A stretch of 38,080 bases of DNA from Scleromatobacter sp038208735 (GCA_038208735.1 JBBQYL010000022.1:1-38080), one strand, 5' to 3'; shown: positions 8,259-16,079, numbered from the stretch's first letter. Translations and numbers: made by a program. The notes: generated by a model not told the origin, from the sequence alone.

Positions 8259-10694
8259 TCACGCCGGAACCAGGGGGATGAACTGGCGCTGGTCGACGGC
8301 CGCCTTGTCGAACTCGAACCACGGGTCGGGCTCGCCGTCCAGCGCGAACTGCAGGCGATCCCACAACGCCTTGCGGTTGGCCGCGTCGTCCAGCACGCGC
8401 TGCTTGATGCTGTCCAGGCCGACACGCGCGATCCAGTGCACGGTGCGCTCCAGGTACCAGCCTTCCTCGCGATAGAGCTGCAGGAACGCGCCGCTCGTCT
8501 CCATCACCTCGTCGGACGTGCGCACCTTGCAGAAGAACTGGCCCGCCTCGGTCTTGATGCCGCCGTTGCCGCCCACGTAGAGCTCCCAGCCCGAGTCCAC
8601 GCCGATGATCCCGACGTCCTTGATGCCCGACTCCGCGCAGTTGCGCGGGCAGCCCGACACGGCCAGCTTGACCTTGTGCGGCGCATACATGCGCCACAGG
8701 CCGCGCTCGAGATCCTTGCCCATCTGCGTGGAGTCCTGCGTGCCGAAGCGGCACCACTCGCTGCCCACGCAGGTCTTCACCGTGCGCAGCGCCTTCGCGT
8801 ACGCATGGCCCGAAGGCATGCCGATGTCCTTCCACACGTTGGCCAGGTCTTCCTTCTTAACGCCCAGCAGGTCGATGCGCTGGCCGCCGGTGACCTTCAC
8901 CGTGGGGATCTTGTACTTGTCCACCACGTCGGCGATGCGGCGCAGCTCCGCCGCCGTCGTCTCGCCGCCCCACATGCGCGGGATCACCGAGTAGGTGCCG
9001 TCCTTCTGGATGTTGGCGTGCGAGCGCTCGTTGATGTAGCGGCTCTGTGGATCGTCCCTGGCCTCCTTGGGCCAGGTGCTGGTCAGGTAGTAGTTCAGCG
9101 CGGGGCGGCACGACGAGCAGCCATCGGGCGTGCGCCACGACAGGGCCCGCCGAACGTCGGCGCCGGTCAGCAGGTGCAACTGGCGGATGGCCTCGCGCAC
9201 GTCGCCGTGCGAGTGGTCGGTGCAGCCGCACATTCCCTTCTTCTTCGGCGTGGTGGAGTAGTCGCCGCCCGCCGTGGCCATGATGATCTGCTCGACCAGG
9301 CCGGTGCACGAGCCGCACGACGCGCTGGCCTTGGTGTGCTTGCGCACGTCGTCCAGCGTGAACAGGCCCTTGTCCTTGATCGCCTTGCAGATCGTGCCCT
9401 TGGTGATGCCGTTGCAGCCGCACACCTCGTCGGCGTCGGCCATCGCCGCGGCCTTGTTCTGACCCTGGTGGCCGGCGTCGCCGAGGCTGGACTCGCCGAA
9501 CATCAGGCGGTCGCGGATGTCGCTGACGGAGCGGCCCTCGCGCAGCAACTTGAAGTACCTGCTGCCGTCCACCGTGTCGCCGTACAGGCAGGCGCCCACC
9601 AGCTTGTCGTCCTTGATGACCAGCTTCTTGTAGACGCCGCCCTGCGGGTCGGAAAGCACGATCTCGTCGCAGCCCTCGCCGCCCATGAAGTCGCCCGCCG
9701 AGAACAGGTCGATGCCGGTCACCTTGAGCTTGGTCGACACCTGGCTGCCCAGGTAGCGGCCGATGCCGAACTCGGCCAGGTGCGTGGCGCACACCTTGGC
9801 CTGCTCGAACAGCGGCGCCACCAGGCCGTAGGCGATGCCGCGATGCGCGGCGCATTCGCCCACCGCATAGATGCGCGCGTCGGTCACGGTCTGCAGCGTG
9901 TCGGTGACGGCGATGCCGCGCTGGCAGTGCAGCCCGGCCGCCTCGGCGAGCGCCGTGTTGGGACGGATGCCGGCGGCCATCACCACGAGATCGGCCGGCA
10001 CCTCGGTGCCGTCCTTGAAGCGCACGGCCCTGACGCGGCCTGCCTCGTTGCCCAGCAGCGCCTCCGTCTGCGCGCCGATGAGGAAGTCGAGCCCGCGATC
10101 CGTCAGCGACCTGCGCAGCAGGCCGCCGGCCACGTCGTCGAGCTGGCGCTCCATCAGCCACGGCGCGATGTGCACCACGGTCACCTTCATGCCGCGCAGC
10201 ATCAGGCCGTTGGCCGCCTCCAGGCCCAGCAGGCCGCCGCCGATCACCACGGCGTGGCGGTATTTCGTGGCGGCGTCGATCATGGCCTCGGTGTCGGCGA
10301 TGTCGCGATAGCCGATCACGCCTTCCAGCGACTTGCCGGGCACCGGGAGGATGAACGGCGTCGAGCCCGTGGCCACCAGCAGCCGGTCGTACGCCGCCTG
10401 GGTGCCGTCGGCCGCGTGCACCACGCGACGCGCGCGGTCGATCCGCGCCACGGCCTTGCCCAGGTGCAGCGTGATCCCGTGCTCCGCGTACCAGGCGAGC
10501 GGGTTGAGCACGATCTCGGGGATCGTCTGCTCGCCCGCGAGCACCGGCGACAACAGGATGCGGTTGTAGTTCGGATGCGGCTCCGCCCCGAACACGGTGA
10601 TGTCGTACAAGTCGGGCGCGATCTTCAGCAGCTCTTCCAGCGTGCGCACGCCGGCCATGCCGTTGCCGACCATCACCAGTTTCATCTTCTTCAT
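8259..10694 (-). CDS. nirB: NADH-dependent nitrite reductase, large subunit
   Basis: An 811-aa cytoplasmic siroheme enzyme that reduces nitrite to ammonium using NADH. Domains in order: FAD/NADH pyridine-nucleotide oxidoreductase (starts VMVGNGMAGVRTLEEL; second Rossmann motif VVIGGGLLGLEAA; TDARIYAVGECA), BFD-like [2Fe-2S] domain (EVCGCNGITKGTI ... SCGSCTGLVEQ), then the nitrite/sulfite reductase half. The siroheme/[4Fe-4S] cysteines are TCVGSEWC near residue 641 and SGCPRNC near 681, spaced as in the family. Start ATG 10694 has AAAGGA upstream. It lies 37 bases after narK and 11 bases before nirD in the operon. Length is close to E. coli NirB (847 aa). Confidence 0.97.
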   Translation of the reverse strand: MKKMKLVMVGNGMAGVRTLEELLKIAPDLYDITVFGAEPHPNYNRILLSPVLAGEQTIPEIVLNPLAWYAEHGITLHLGKAVARIDRARRVVHAADGTQAAYDRLLVATGSTPFILPVPGKSLEGVIGYRDIADTEAMIDAATKYRHAVVIGGGLLGLEAANGLMLRGMKVTVVHIAPWLMERQLDDVAGGLLRRSLTDRGLDFLIGAQTEALLGNEAGRVRAVRFKDGTEVPADLVVMAAGIRPNTALAEAAGLHCQRGIAVTDTLQTVTDARIYAVGECAAHRGIAYGLVAPLFEQAKVCATHLAEFGIGRYLGSQVSTKLKVTGIDLFSAGDFMGGEGCDEIVLSDPQGGVYKKLVIKDDKLVGACLYGDTVDGSRYFKLLREGRSVSDIRDRLMFGESSLGDAGHQGQNKAAAMADADEVCGCNGITKGTICKAIKDKGLFTLDDVRKHTKASASCGSCTGLVEQIIMATAGGDYSTTPKKKGMCGCTDHSHGDVREAIRQLHLLTGADVRRALSWRTPDGCSSCRPALNYYLTSTWPKEARDDPQSRYINERSHANIQKDGTYSVIPRMWGGETTAAELRRIADVVDKYKIPTVKVTGGQRIDLLGVKKEDLANVWKDIGMPSGHAYAKALRTVKTCVGSEWCRFGTQDSTQMGKDLERGLWRMYAPHKVKLAVSGCPRNCAESGIKDVGIIGVDSGWELYVGGNGGIKTEAGQFFCKVRTSDEVMETSGAFLQLYREEGWYLERTVHWIARVGLDSIKQRVLDDAANRKALWDRLQFALDGEPDPWFEFDKAAVDQRQFIPLVPA

Positions 10695-10731
10695 GGCTCT
10701 TGTCCTTTCAGCGATTCGAGGGGGCGTCGGC

Positions 10732-12006
10732 TCAGGCCGCCTCGGCAAGCCCGATCGGCCGGGTATCGCGCGGCTCGGCATGCACGCGCGCGGCGACGGC
10801 ATGGGCGCGACCGCCCGCCGCCACCCACTTGCCGGTCCACGACGACTGCAGCGCCCGCAGCAGCACCAGCGTGACGAGCGCGAACGAGGCGAAGAAGGCG
10901 AAGCCCCAGGCATAGGTACCCAGGTATTGGCGTGCGAGCCCCATGGTTCCGGGCACGAGGCCGCCGCCGAGCGCGCCGAGTTCGCCGATCATCGAACCGG
11001 CCACGGCGGTGGTCAGCGGCCAGCGCAGCGGCACCAGCTGGTACACCGCGCCGTTGCCAGCGCCCAGCGCCGCGAAGCAGCCGACCAGCAGCGCGGTGGT
11101 GAGGGGCAGCGACGCCGTGGCCAGGCCGCAGCAGCCCAGTCCCAGCGCCACGCAGGCGAGCACCACCGTGAGCGTGTTGATGCCGCCGAAGCGATCGGCG
11201 AGCCAGCCGCCCACCACGCGCATGGCCGCGCCCATGAAGGCCGCCAGCATGGTGAGCTGGCCCGCCTGCACCTTGGTGACGCCGAACTGGTCGTGGTAGT
11301 ACGACGGCAGGAAGCTGACGAAGCCGATGAAGCCGCCGAAGGTGACCGCGTAGATGACGCTGAATGCCCAGCCATCGCGCTCGACGAGGCAGGCAAGCTG
11401 GGCGCGCAGGCCCGCGTGCGGATCGATGTCCTGCGGCTCGCGCGCCATGAATATGACGGCGGCCATCGGGATGGCCATGGCGACGGCCGCAACGGCGTAC
11501 ACCGTCTGCCAGCCCAGCCACTGGGCCAGCGGCGGCGCGATCAGCACGGCCACCGCAGTGCCCACGTTGCCGGCGCCCACGATGCCCATCGCCAGCCCCT
11601 TGTGCTCCGCGGGGAACGATCCCGATCCCAGCGACATCGCCACGCCGAAGCTGGCGCCAGCCACGCCCAGCAACACGCCCATCGCCAGCAGCGCGCTGAA
11701 GCTCTGCACGAAGAAGAATCCCAGCAGCATGGCGATGGAGATGAGGCTCATCTCCACCAGCGTGGCGCGCTTGCGGCCGATGTATTGCGAGAGCACGCCC
11801 AGCGGGAAACGGAACAGCGCGCCCGCGATGATGGGCACCGACAGCATCAGGCCCTTCTGCGCCGGGCTCAGATGGAAGGTGTCGCTGATGAACGGGGCCA
11901 TCGCGCCGTTGAGCACCCACGTGCAGCACGAGAACGCGAAGTACAGGAACGCGGCGAACAGCGTGGGCGCGTGGCCCGTGCGGAGGAAATTCCGGAAGGA
12001 GGTCAT
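10732..12006 (-). CDS. narK: Nitrate/nitrite transporter, MFS family
   Basis: A 424-aa inner-membrane major facilitator protein with about 12 hydrophobic segments. The NarK/NasA nitrate-porter signatures are visible: FRFPLGVLSQYIGRK after TM2, the glycine-rich GVAGASFGVAMSLGSGSFP in TM5, and the second glycine-rich stretch GAGNGAVYQLVPLRWP in TM11. As first gene of an operon with nitrite and nitrate reductases and no respiratory genes, nitrate import for assimilation is the likely role (it could also be named nasA in other nomenclatures). Start ATG 12006; AGGATGAG lies 9-16 bases upstream. A leader of about 240 bases separates it from the predicted sigma-54 promoter. Confidence 0.94.
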   Translation of the reverse strand: MTSFRNFLRTGHAPTLFAAFLYFAFSCCTWVLNGAMAPFISDTFHLSPAQKGLMLSVPIIAGALFRFPLGVLSQYIGRKRATLVEMSLISIAMLLGFFFVQSFSALLAMGVLLGVAGASFGVAMSLGSGSFPAEHKGLAMGIVGAGNVGTAVAVLIAPPLAQWLGWQTVYAVAAVAMAIPMAAVIFMAREPQDIDPHAGLRAQLACLVERDGWAFSVIYAVTFGGFIGFVSFLPSYYHDQFGVTKVQAGQLTMLAAFMGAAMRVVGGWLADRFGGINTLTVVLACVALGLGCCGLATASLPLTTALLVGCFAALGAGNGAVYQLVPLRWPLTTAVAGSMIGELGALGGGLVPGTMGLARQYLGTYAWGFAFFASFALVTLVLLRALQSSWTGKWVAAGGRAHAVAARVHAEPRDTRPIGLAEAA

Positions 12007-12227
12007 GGCGGGCTCATCCTGTGGAGTGGAAAGGCAACGGACACGCCGACGCTGCGCGCGCCTGCGGGACGATGGACGGGGGGAGCGTGGGCTGCGTGCA
12101 CGGAGCGGATCCGGACGGCAGCGGGGAAACCGGCGAAGGCCGATGCGAGAGGCATCGTGCGAACGGGACCGTCGGGCAGGGCGCCCCGGTTCCGCTTCGC
12201 GGCTTGGCGGCCGCTTGCACTTCACGG

Positions 12228-12247
12228 GTGGTGCGTCGTTGCACCAC
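12228..12247 (-). promoter_or_regulatory. ANTAR-type hexaloop hairpin in the narK leader
   Basis: On the minus strand a perfect 7-bp stem GTGGTGC/GCACCAC closes the six-base loop AACGAC. ANTAR-protein RNA targets are hexaloops with A at loop position 1 and G at position 4, which this loop satisfies; the plus-strand loop (GTCGTT) does not. It begins at the transcript start predicted from the adjacent sigma-54 promoter. The second hexaloop expected of the dual-hairpin ANTAR motif was not found, nor an obvious terminator with a U-run. Confidence 0.6.
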
Positions 12248-12258
12248 GCCCTCTCCCA

Positions 12259-12274
12259 TGCAAGCTCCATGCCG
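12259..12274 (-). promoter_or_regulatory. Sigma-54-type promoter for the narK operon
   Basis: Minus-strand CGGCATGGAGCTTGCA fits the -24/-12 consensus TGGCACG-N4-TTGCA at all but two positions, with GG and GC separated by exactly 10 bases. The start point would be at about 12247-12248, i.e. at the first base of the ANTAR-type hairpin. A sigma-54 promoter implies nitrogen (NtrC) control, as known for the Klebsiella nasF operon. No canonical NtrC site was recognised upstream. Confidence 0.55.
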
Positions 12275-12303
12275 GAAATTCCGCGGCACGAACCGTGCAA
12301 GCG

Positions 12304-12333
12304 CCTGGCGTGTCAGCCAGGTCTTCGAAGACC
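12304..12333. promoter_or_regulatory. Two abutting palindromes before the ANTAR regulator gene
   Basis: CCTGGC-N6-GCCAGG (12304-12321) overlaps by two bases a perfect 14-bp palindrome GGTCTTCGAAGACC (12320-12333), ending 22 bases before the regulator start. They could be operator sites or a leader hairpin for that gene. Neither palindrome has the AnnGnn loop expected of an ANTAR target on either strand. Confidence 0.4.
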
Positions 12334-12355
12334 CGGCTCCACCCAGCGAAACGCC

Positions 12356-13660
12356 ATGATGCACGCCGTCCTGCTCGACCTCACCGGCACGCCCGACGCG
12401 ACGTGGCGTTCGGCACTGGCGCGCACCGGCGTCGACCTGGGCGCCCCATGCGAGGGCGAAATGTTGGTGCGTTGCACCACCGACGGATCGACGCAGGCGC
12501 TCGTCTGCGTGGCCCCCGGACTGGTGCCGGCGCTCGTGGACGCGTTGTCGCGCTGGCACGGGCAGCCGCCGCTCGGCGTGCTGCTGCTCACGCCGCCGCA
12601 ACCCATCGATCCGACGCAGGCCGCGCTGGCCGTGGCCTGCGGCGTCCACCACTGGCAGACGCTGCGGATGGACGCCGACGGCGGCATCGCCGCGGCCGAT
12701 GTCGCGGGCGCGCTGGCGCTCGCGCACGCACGCTGGCGTCACGACCACGCGCTGCGCCTCGCGGCCACGCGAGCGCACGAGCAGCTCGACGAACGCAAGT
12801 GGGTCGATCGCGCCAAGGGCGTGCTGATGTCGGCACGCGGCCTGGGCGAGGACGAGGCGTTCCGCCTGCTGCGCGGCGCCGCCATGAGCGTCAACCTGCG
12901 CCTGGGCGAGCTCTCGCGCGCGGTGTGCGAGGCGGCGCGCTGGGCCGACGCCATGAACCGGGCCGGCCAGTTGCGCATGCTGTCGCAGCGCCTGGTGCGG
13001 CTGGCCGCGCAACAGCTGCTGCGCATCGCCACGCGCGACACCGCCACGCTGAAGGCCGAGTCGATGCAGCGGGTGCGCGACAACCTCGCCATGCTGATGG
13101 CGCAATGCGCCGACACCGCCGCGCAGCCGGCCTTCGCGCGCACGCAGTCGTGCTGGCAGGCGCTGGCGCACGCGCTGGACGTCGGCCGCATGGACGCGGT
13201 GGCGCTGCGCCACGTCGACACCCTCGCGGCGGCGATGCTGGAGGCCGCCGAACACCTCACCGAGGCCCTGCAGGAGGCCGCGGGTCGCCGCGCGCTGCAC
13301 ATCGTCAACCAGTGCGGCCGCCAGCGCATGCGCGTACAACGCATCGCCAAGGAGAGCCTGCTGGCCGTCACGTCCGGCGCGGACGACACCCCGCAGGCGC
13401 TGCTGCAGCGGCACGAGACCGCGCTCGACGCCTTCGAGCAGGTGCAACGCGAACTCGAACAGGCCCCGCTCACGTCGCCCGAGATCCGCGCCACCCTGGC
13501 GCAGGTGCGCGACGAATGGCTGCGCCTGCTGGGCGGCGTGGGCGCCTGCGGCACGGACGCGGGCCGGCGCACCCTGGTGCAGGCAAGCGAGGCGCTGCTC
13601 GCTCGCCTCGACGCGCTGACCGCGGCCTACGAGCACAGCTTCCAGGTGATCATGGGCTGA
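12356..13660 (+). CDS. ANTAR-domain nitrate regulator with two P-box-like sensor segments
   Basis: A 434-aa soluble protein. Residues 1-125 look like a degenerate response-regulator receiver (as in NasT/AmiR). Residues ~137-193 are an ANTAR RNA-binding domain (RKWVDRAKGVLMSARGLGEDEA, split here as RKWVDRAKGVLM then ARGLGEDEAFRLLR). The C-terminal half carries two copies of a NarX/PilJ-N type helix with P-box-like motifs, MNRAGQLRMLSQRL (200-213) and VNQCGRQRMRVQRI (317-330); in NarX the P-box binds nitrate. It is divergent from narK, whose leader has a matching hairpin, so it probably senses nitrate/nitrite and antiterminates the operon, replacing NasS-NasT or NasR. ATG 12356 and ATG 12359 are adjacent; either could start. 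The domain order (ANTAR first, sensor last) is opposite to NasR. Confidence 0.85.
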   Translation: MMHAVLLDLTGTPDATWRSALARTGVDLGAPCEGEMLVRCTTDGSTQALVCVAPGLVPALVDALSRWHGQPPLGVLLLTPPQPIDPTQAALAVACGVHHWQTLRMDADGGIAAADVAGALALAHARWRHDHALRLAATRAHEQLDERKWVDRAKGVLMSARGLGEDEAFRLLRGAAMSVNLRLGELSRAVCEAARWADAMNRAGQLRMLSQRLVRLAAQQLLRIATRDTATLKAESMQRVRDNLAMLMAQCADTAAQPAFARTQSCWQALAHALDVGRMDAVALRHVDTLAAAMLEAAEHLTEALQEAAGRRALHIVNQCGRQRMRVQRIAKESLLAVTSGADDTPQALLQRHETALDAFEQVQRELEQAPLTSPEIRATLAQVRDEWLRLLGGVGACGTDAGRRTLVQASEALLARLDALTAAYEHSFQVIMG

Positions 13661-13684
13661 CGCCGCCGGGCGCGCGAATCTGAA

Positions 13685-13936
13685 ATGCCGCCCGAAAGGG
13701 CTCGTTATGCGCCCTTCGGATCGAGGCCCGCCCACAAGAATGGCTCAGCTTGGCGTCAGCTCGCCCGGCACGCCGAACCGGTGCTCGTCGCGGCCGGGCT
13801 GGCATGCACGCTGGCGCACGCCGACCACACGATGCTCACCGATCGCCCCGACTTCGTCGAATCGAGCGCCGTTGTCGGCCTCAGCGACGCCGCGCCTGAC
13901 TTCGAATCGGGCATGGGCGTGTCGATCGAGTTCTGA
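13685..13936 (+). pseudogene. Envelope-protein remnant with its middle deleted
   Basis: An 83-codon frame whose second half reads MLTDRPDFVESSAVVG and then LSDAAPDFESGMGVSIEF. In the outer-membrane transporter family PF13557 (phenol MetA-like), TDRPDFTES is characteristic of the mature N-terminus and GLTDxAPDFxxGxGxSxRF of the extreme C-terminus. Here the two ends sit side by side, so the ~200 residues between them appear to be deleted in frame. A weak signal-peptide-like stretch (PVLVAAGLACTLAHA) precedes. The next gene ends in the similar HGLSDTAAPFQAGLGVSSRF. The start is unclear, and a functional product is unlikely. Confidence 0.6.
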
Positions 13937-14030
13937 CGCATATCCAGTAACGTTACAAGACGAACAAGAGCGCATTCCGCCAGCTCATGCATTGACGCGA
14001 TTTCGCGCGGTCCCGCAAGATCGCCTCTCC

Positions 14031-14840
14031 ATGCCGTTGCCCCGACTTTCCATCCTCTCGCTGGCCTGCGCCGCTGGCCTCGTCGCCAGCGCGTCGGCAT
14101 TTGCCGCGGCCGACGACCAGCCCGCCCCGAGCACGCCCGTCGCCACCTCCGGTGGCTTCGTGGCCACCACGCGCCGGCTGATCGACGACACGCTCGAGAA
14201 GGAACGGGCCGTGGTGGCGGTGCTGCGCGAGAACGTGGTGTCGCGCGTGATGGCCACCTCGTGGCGGCTCAGCCTGGGCGGACCCTACGTCACCCGCGCC
14301 ACCGCGATCGTGTCGCACGGGCCCGTACCCAACGACTTCGCCGACGCGGGCTCCGCGCCGATCCCGGACGAGGACGCCATCGACCTGTCGCTCGGTGCGC
14401 GCTGGCGCGTGGTGCACGGCGACGCCAATTCGCACGTGCCCAGCGCCGCGTGGATGCCCGACCTGCAGGCCGCCGACGCGCACCACGCCGCGCTGCGTCC
14501 TACCATGAACCTCAGCGGCGAATGGGCGCTGCCCAACGACTTCTCGCTGGGCGTGATGCCGGGCATGGCGGTCGACTACTCCGTGCAGGGCCGGCGCCAG
14601 TCCACCGGCACGCTGGCGGTCACGCTGGGCAAGACATGGTCGCCGCAATGGCGCACCTTCGTCGACATGGCGCGCGACCGCATGGGCACGCCGCAGATGG
14701 CCGGCGCCTCCACCAGCGTCGATGCCGGCGTCAGCTTCGCGGCCGCGCGCGGCACGTCCATCGACTTCGCCGTCACGCATGGCCTCAGCGACACGGCGGC
14801 GCCGTTCCAGGCCGGGCTAGGCGTGTCGTCGCGATTCTGA
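14031..14840 (+). CDS. Exported protein of unknown function, beta-barrel-like C-terminus
   Basis: A 269-aa protein with a clear signal peptide (PLPRLSILSLACAAGLVASA, cleaved after ASAFA). The mature part has alternating polar/hydrophobic strands (DLSLGARWRVV, LNLSGEW-like NLSGEWALPNDFSLGVMPG, TLAVTLGKTWSPQWRTFVD) and ends in Phe (VSSRF), which is typical of outer-membrane beta-barrels. The ending and strand wording resemble PF13557-type transporters, but the N-terminal part is not recognisable. It is followed at once by a terminator and lies between a remnant with a similar C-terminus and another exported protein with a similar plan, so a local duplication family is likely. Start ATG 14031 begins the signal peptide; no strong ribosome binding site is seen. 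Confidence 0.75.
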   Translation: MPLPRLSILSLACAAGLVASASAFAAADDQPAPSTPVATSGGFVATTRRLIDDTLEKERAVVAVLRENVVSRVMATSWRLSLGGPYVTRATAIVSHGPVPNDFADAGSAPIPDEDAIDLSLGARWRVVHGDANSHVPSAAWMPDLQAADAHHAALRPTMNLSGEWALPNDFSLGVMPGMAVDYSVQGRRQSTGTLAVTLGKTWSPQWRTFVDMARDRMGTPQMAGASTSVDAGVSFAAARGTSIDFAVTHGLSDTAAPFQAGLGVSSRF

Positions 14841-14849
14841 GCCTGGGCA

Positions 14850-14873
14850 CCACCGTCGAGCGGTGGAGCTTTT
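14850..14873 (+). terminator. Rho-independent terminator
   Basis: A CCACCG/CGGTGG stem with loop TCGAG followed by AGCTTTTC, 10 bases after the stop of the preceding exported-protein gene. Confidence 0.75.
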
Positions 14874-15009
14874 CTCGTCGCTCCGGAACAGATCTGCGCG
14901 CCTGCAGCCGCCCTGTTGCATCGATCACCCTGCGTCGGCCTCTTCACAATTGGAGGCTTGTCCGCAAGCAGGAAACTGTTCTATGCTGCGGCGCGTCAAC
15001 CCCATTTCA

Positions 15010-15930
15010 ATGAAGCCCTCGCGTCCTTTCCTCGCCACCGCCCTCGTCGCCGCGTCGCTCGCCTTCGGTGCGACGGCCGCGTTCGCCAAGGAAGACGTGT
15101 TCGGCGCCGACATCGAGCTCGACACGCTGGGTGGGGACGTGACCGACCCGGCGGTGTACGCCACGCTGCTGCCCAACCCGGACGTCGACGACCCCACGCT
15201 GCTGAAGTCGGCCATCACGGCCGCGATGGCGTCTCCCGAATCCAGGCCCAAGAACGTGGTGCCCATGACGGCCGTGGTCACCAAGCCGGCGCTCAAGCCG
15301 GTGCGCATCGACCCGGCCGCGCTGGGCTCGCCGGCCAACCGCGTGGTGCTCGACAGCAAGCAGCAGGTGCAGCTGCACGCCGACGGCATGCCCGCCCCCA
15401 ACGGCCCCGACCGCGATCCGCTGGTGCGCGTGCTGCCGCGCGCGGCCAATCCCGCCGACGTCACGTTCGGAGCACGCTGGAGCGCCGAGGATCGCATCGC
15501 CGCCCCCGTGCTGTCGTCGCTGGCCTGGCAGGCGCACGCCGACGTCGTCACCGGGGCGCCGCCTCCGCGCGCCGGCAACGTACGCCGCTCGCTGCGCATC
15601 ACGGCCATGTGGGACACGCCTGAAGACGTCTCCATCGGCTTCACGCCGGGCATCACGCGGGGCGGCGGCATGGCCTTCGAGCACTACGTGACCGGCCTCG
15701 AGGTGAGCACGGTCGACAAGACCAAGGCCGCGCGCTGGAAGAGCTACGTGGAGCTGTCGGGCGAGAAGCTGGCGTTCAACAACGTCATCGACAACAACAC
15801 GGCCCACGTCGCCGCCGGCGCCACGTTCGCGGCCTCGTCGAAAGCACAGCTCGACTTCAACGTCTCGCGCGGCACCACCTGGATGTCGAACGACCTCATC
15901 TCCACGGTGGGACTGGCCGTCCACTTCTGA
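15010..15930 (+). CDS. Exported protein of unknown function, beta-barrel-like
   Basis: A 306-aa protein with a signal peptide (KPSRPFLATALVAASLAFGA, cleaved after AAFA). A ~120-residue Pro/Ala/Val-rich leader region precedes a C-terminal part with strand-like segments (VTFGARWSAEDR, SLRITAMWDTPEDVSIGFTPG, WKSYVELSGEKL, AQLDFNVSRGTTW) and a terminal Phe (GLAVHF), suggesting an outer-membrane barrel related in layout to the gene just upstream. No enzymatic motif is seen. An in-frame ATG at 14983 has AGGA 9 bases upstream and would add nine residues, but the same bases (TATGCT at 14982-14987, with TTGTCC 18 bases before) could be a -10 element, which would favour the 15010 start. Confidence 0.72.
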   Translation: MKPSRPFLATALVAASLAFGATAAFAKEDVFGADIELDTLGGDVTDPAVYATLLPNPDVDDPTLLKSAITAAMASPESRPKNVVPMTAVVTKPALKPVRIDPAALGSPANRVVLDSKQQVQLHADGMPAPNGPDRDPLVRVLPRAANPADVTFGARWSAEDRIAAPVLSSLAWQAHADVVTGAPPPRAGNVRRSLRITAMWDTPEDVSIGFTPGITRGGGMAFEHYVTGLEVSTVDKTKAARWKSYVELSGEKLAFNNVIDNNTAHVAAGATFAASSKAQLDFNVSRGTTWMSNDLISTVGLAVHF

Positions 15931-15939
15931 TCTCGCAGC

Positions 15940-15963
15940 GCGGCACTCCGAGACCCGTGCCGC
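15940..15963 (+). terminator. Hairpin after the second exported-protein gene
   Basis: A perfect 7-bp stem GCGGCAC/GTGCCGC with a 10-base loop, 9 bases after the stop codon. No T-run follows, so its strength as a terminator is uncertain. Confidence 0.4.
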
Positions 15964-15965
15964 CT

Positions 15966-16079
15966 GAGAATGGGCTGGGCTGGGGGCTGTGCAGCCAGGC
16001 CGAGTCGACCCTGTCGATCAGCGTCGACACGCGCCTGATCGGCTCGGCCGCGGGACTGTACGGCTTCATGCAGTCTGCA
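15966..16079 (+). pseudogene. Scrap of a Bcr/CflA-type MFS transporter
   Basis: The frame reads ENGLGWGL and then LSISVDTRLIGSAAGLYGF, ending MQSA. This resembles the late transmembrane region of Bcr/CflA multidrug transporters (NGLGxPxAxxxxLSVxPRxxGSASGLYGFxQMA). Nothing upstream or downstream continues the protein: a stop or unrelated sequence lies on both sides. It looks like a ~38-codon leftover of a deleted transporter gene. The match is short and made by eye. Confidence 0.4.

Noticed and set aside
4346..8281. A 1,311-codon open frame on the plus strand across the nitrate reductase region.
   Set aside because: It is antisense to cobA, nasA and nirD, has low-complexity Arg/Ala/Ser-rich wording and no domain; long antisense frames are expected at this GC content.
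12248..12265. A possible first ANTAR hairpin (loop ATGGGA, A1 and G4) on the minus strand directly before the good one.
   Set aside because: The stem needs two G-U pairs and a G-A mismatch, and it overlaps the predicted sigma-54 promoter, so it would not be transcribed.
12286..12298. GCACGAACCGTGC as an NtrC site upstream of the sigma-54 promoter.
   Set aside because: GCAC and GTGC are separated by five bases instead of the seven in the NtrC consensus, and the site is too close to the promoter for an enhancer.
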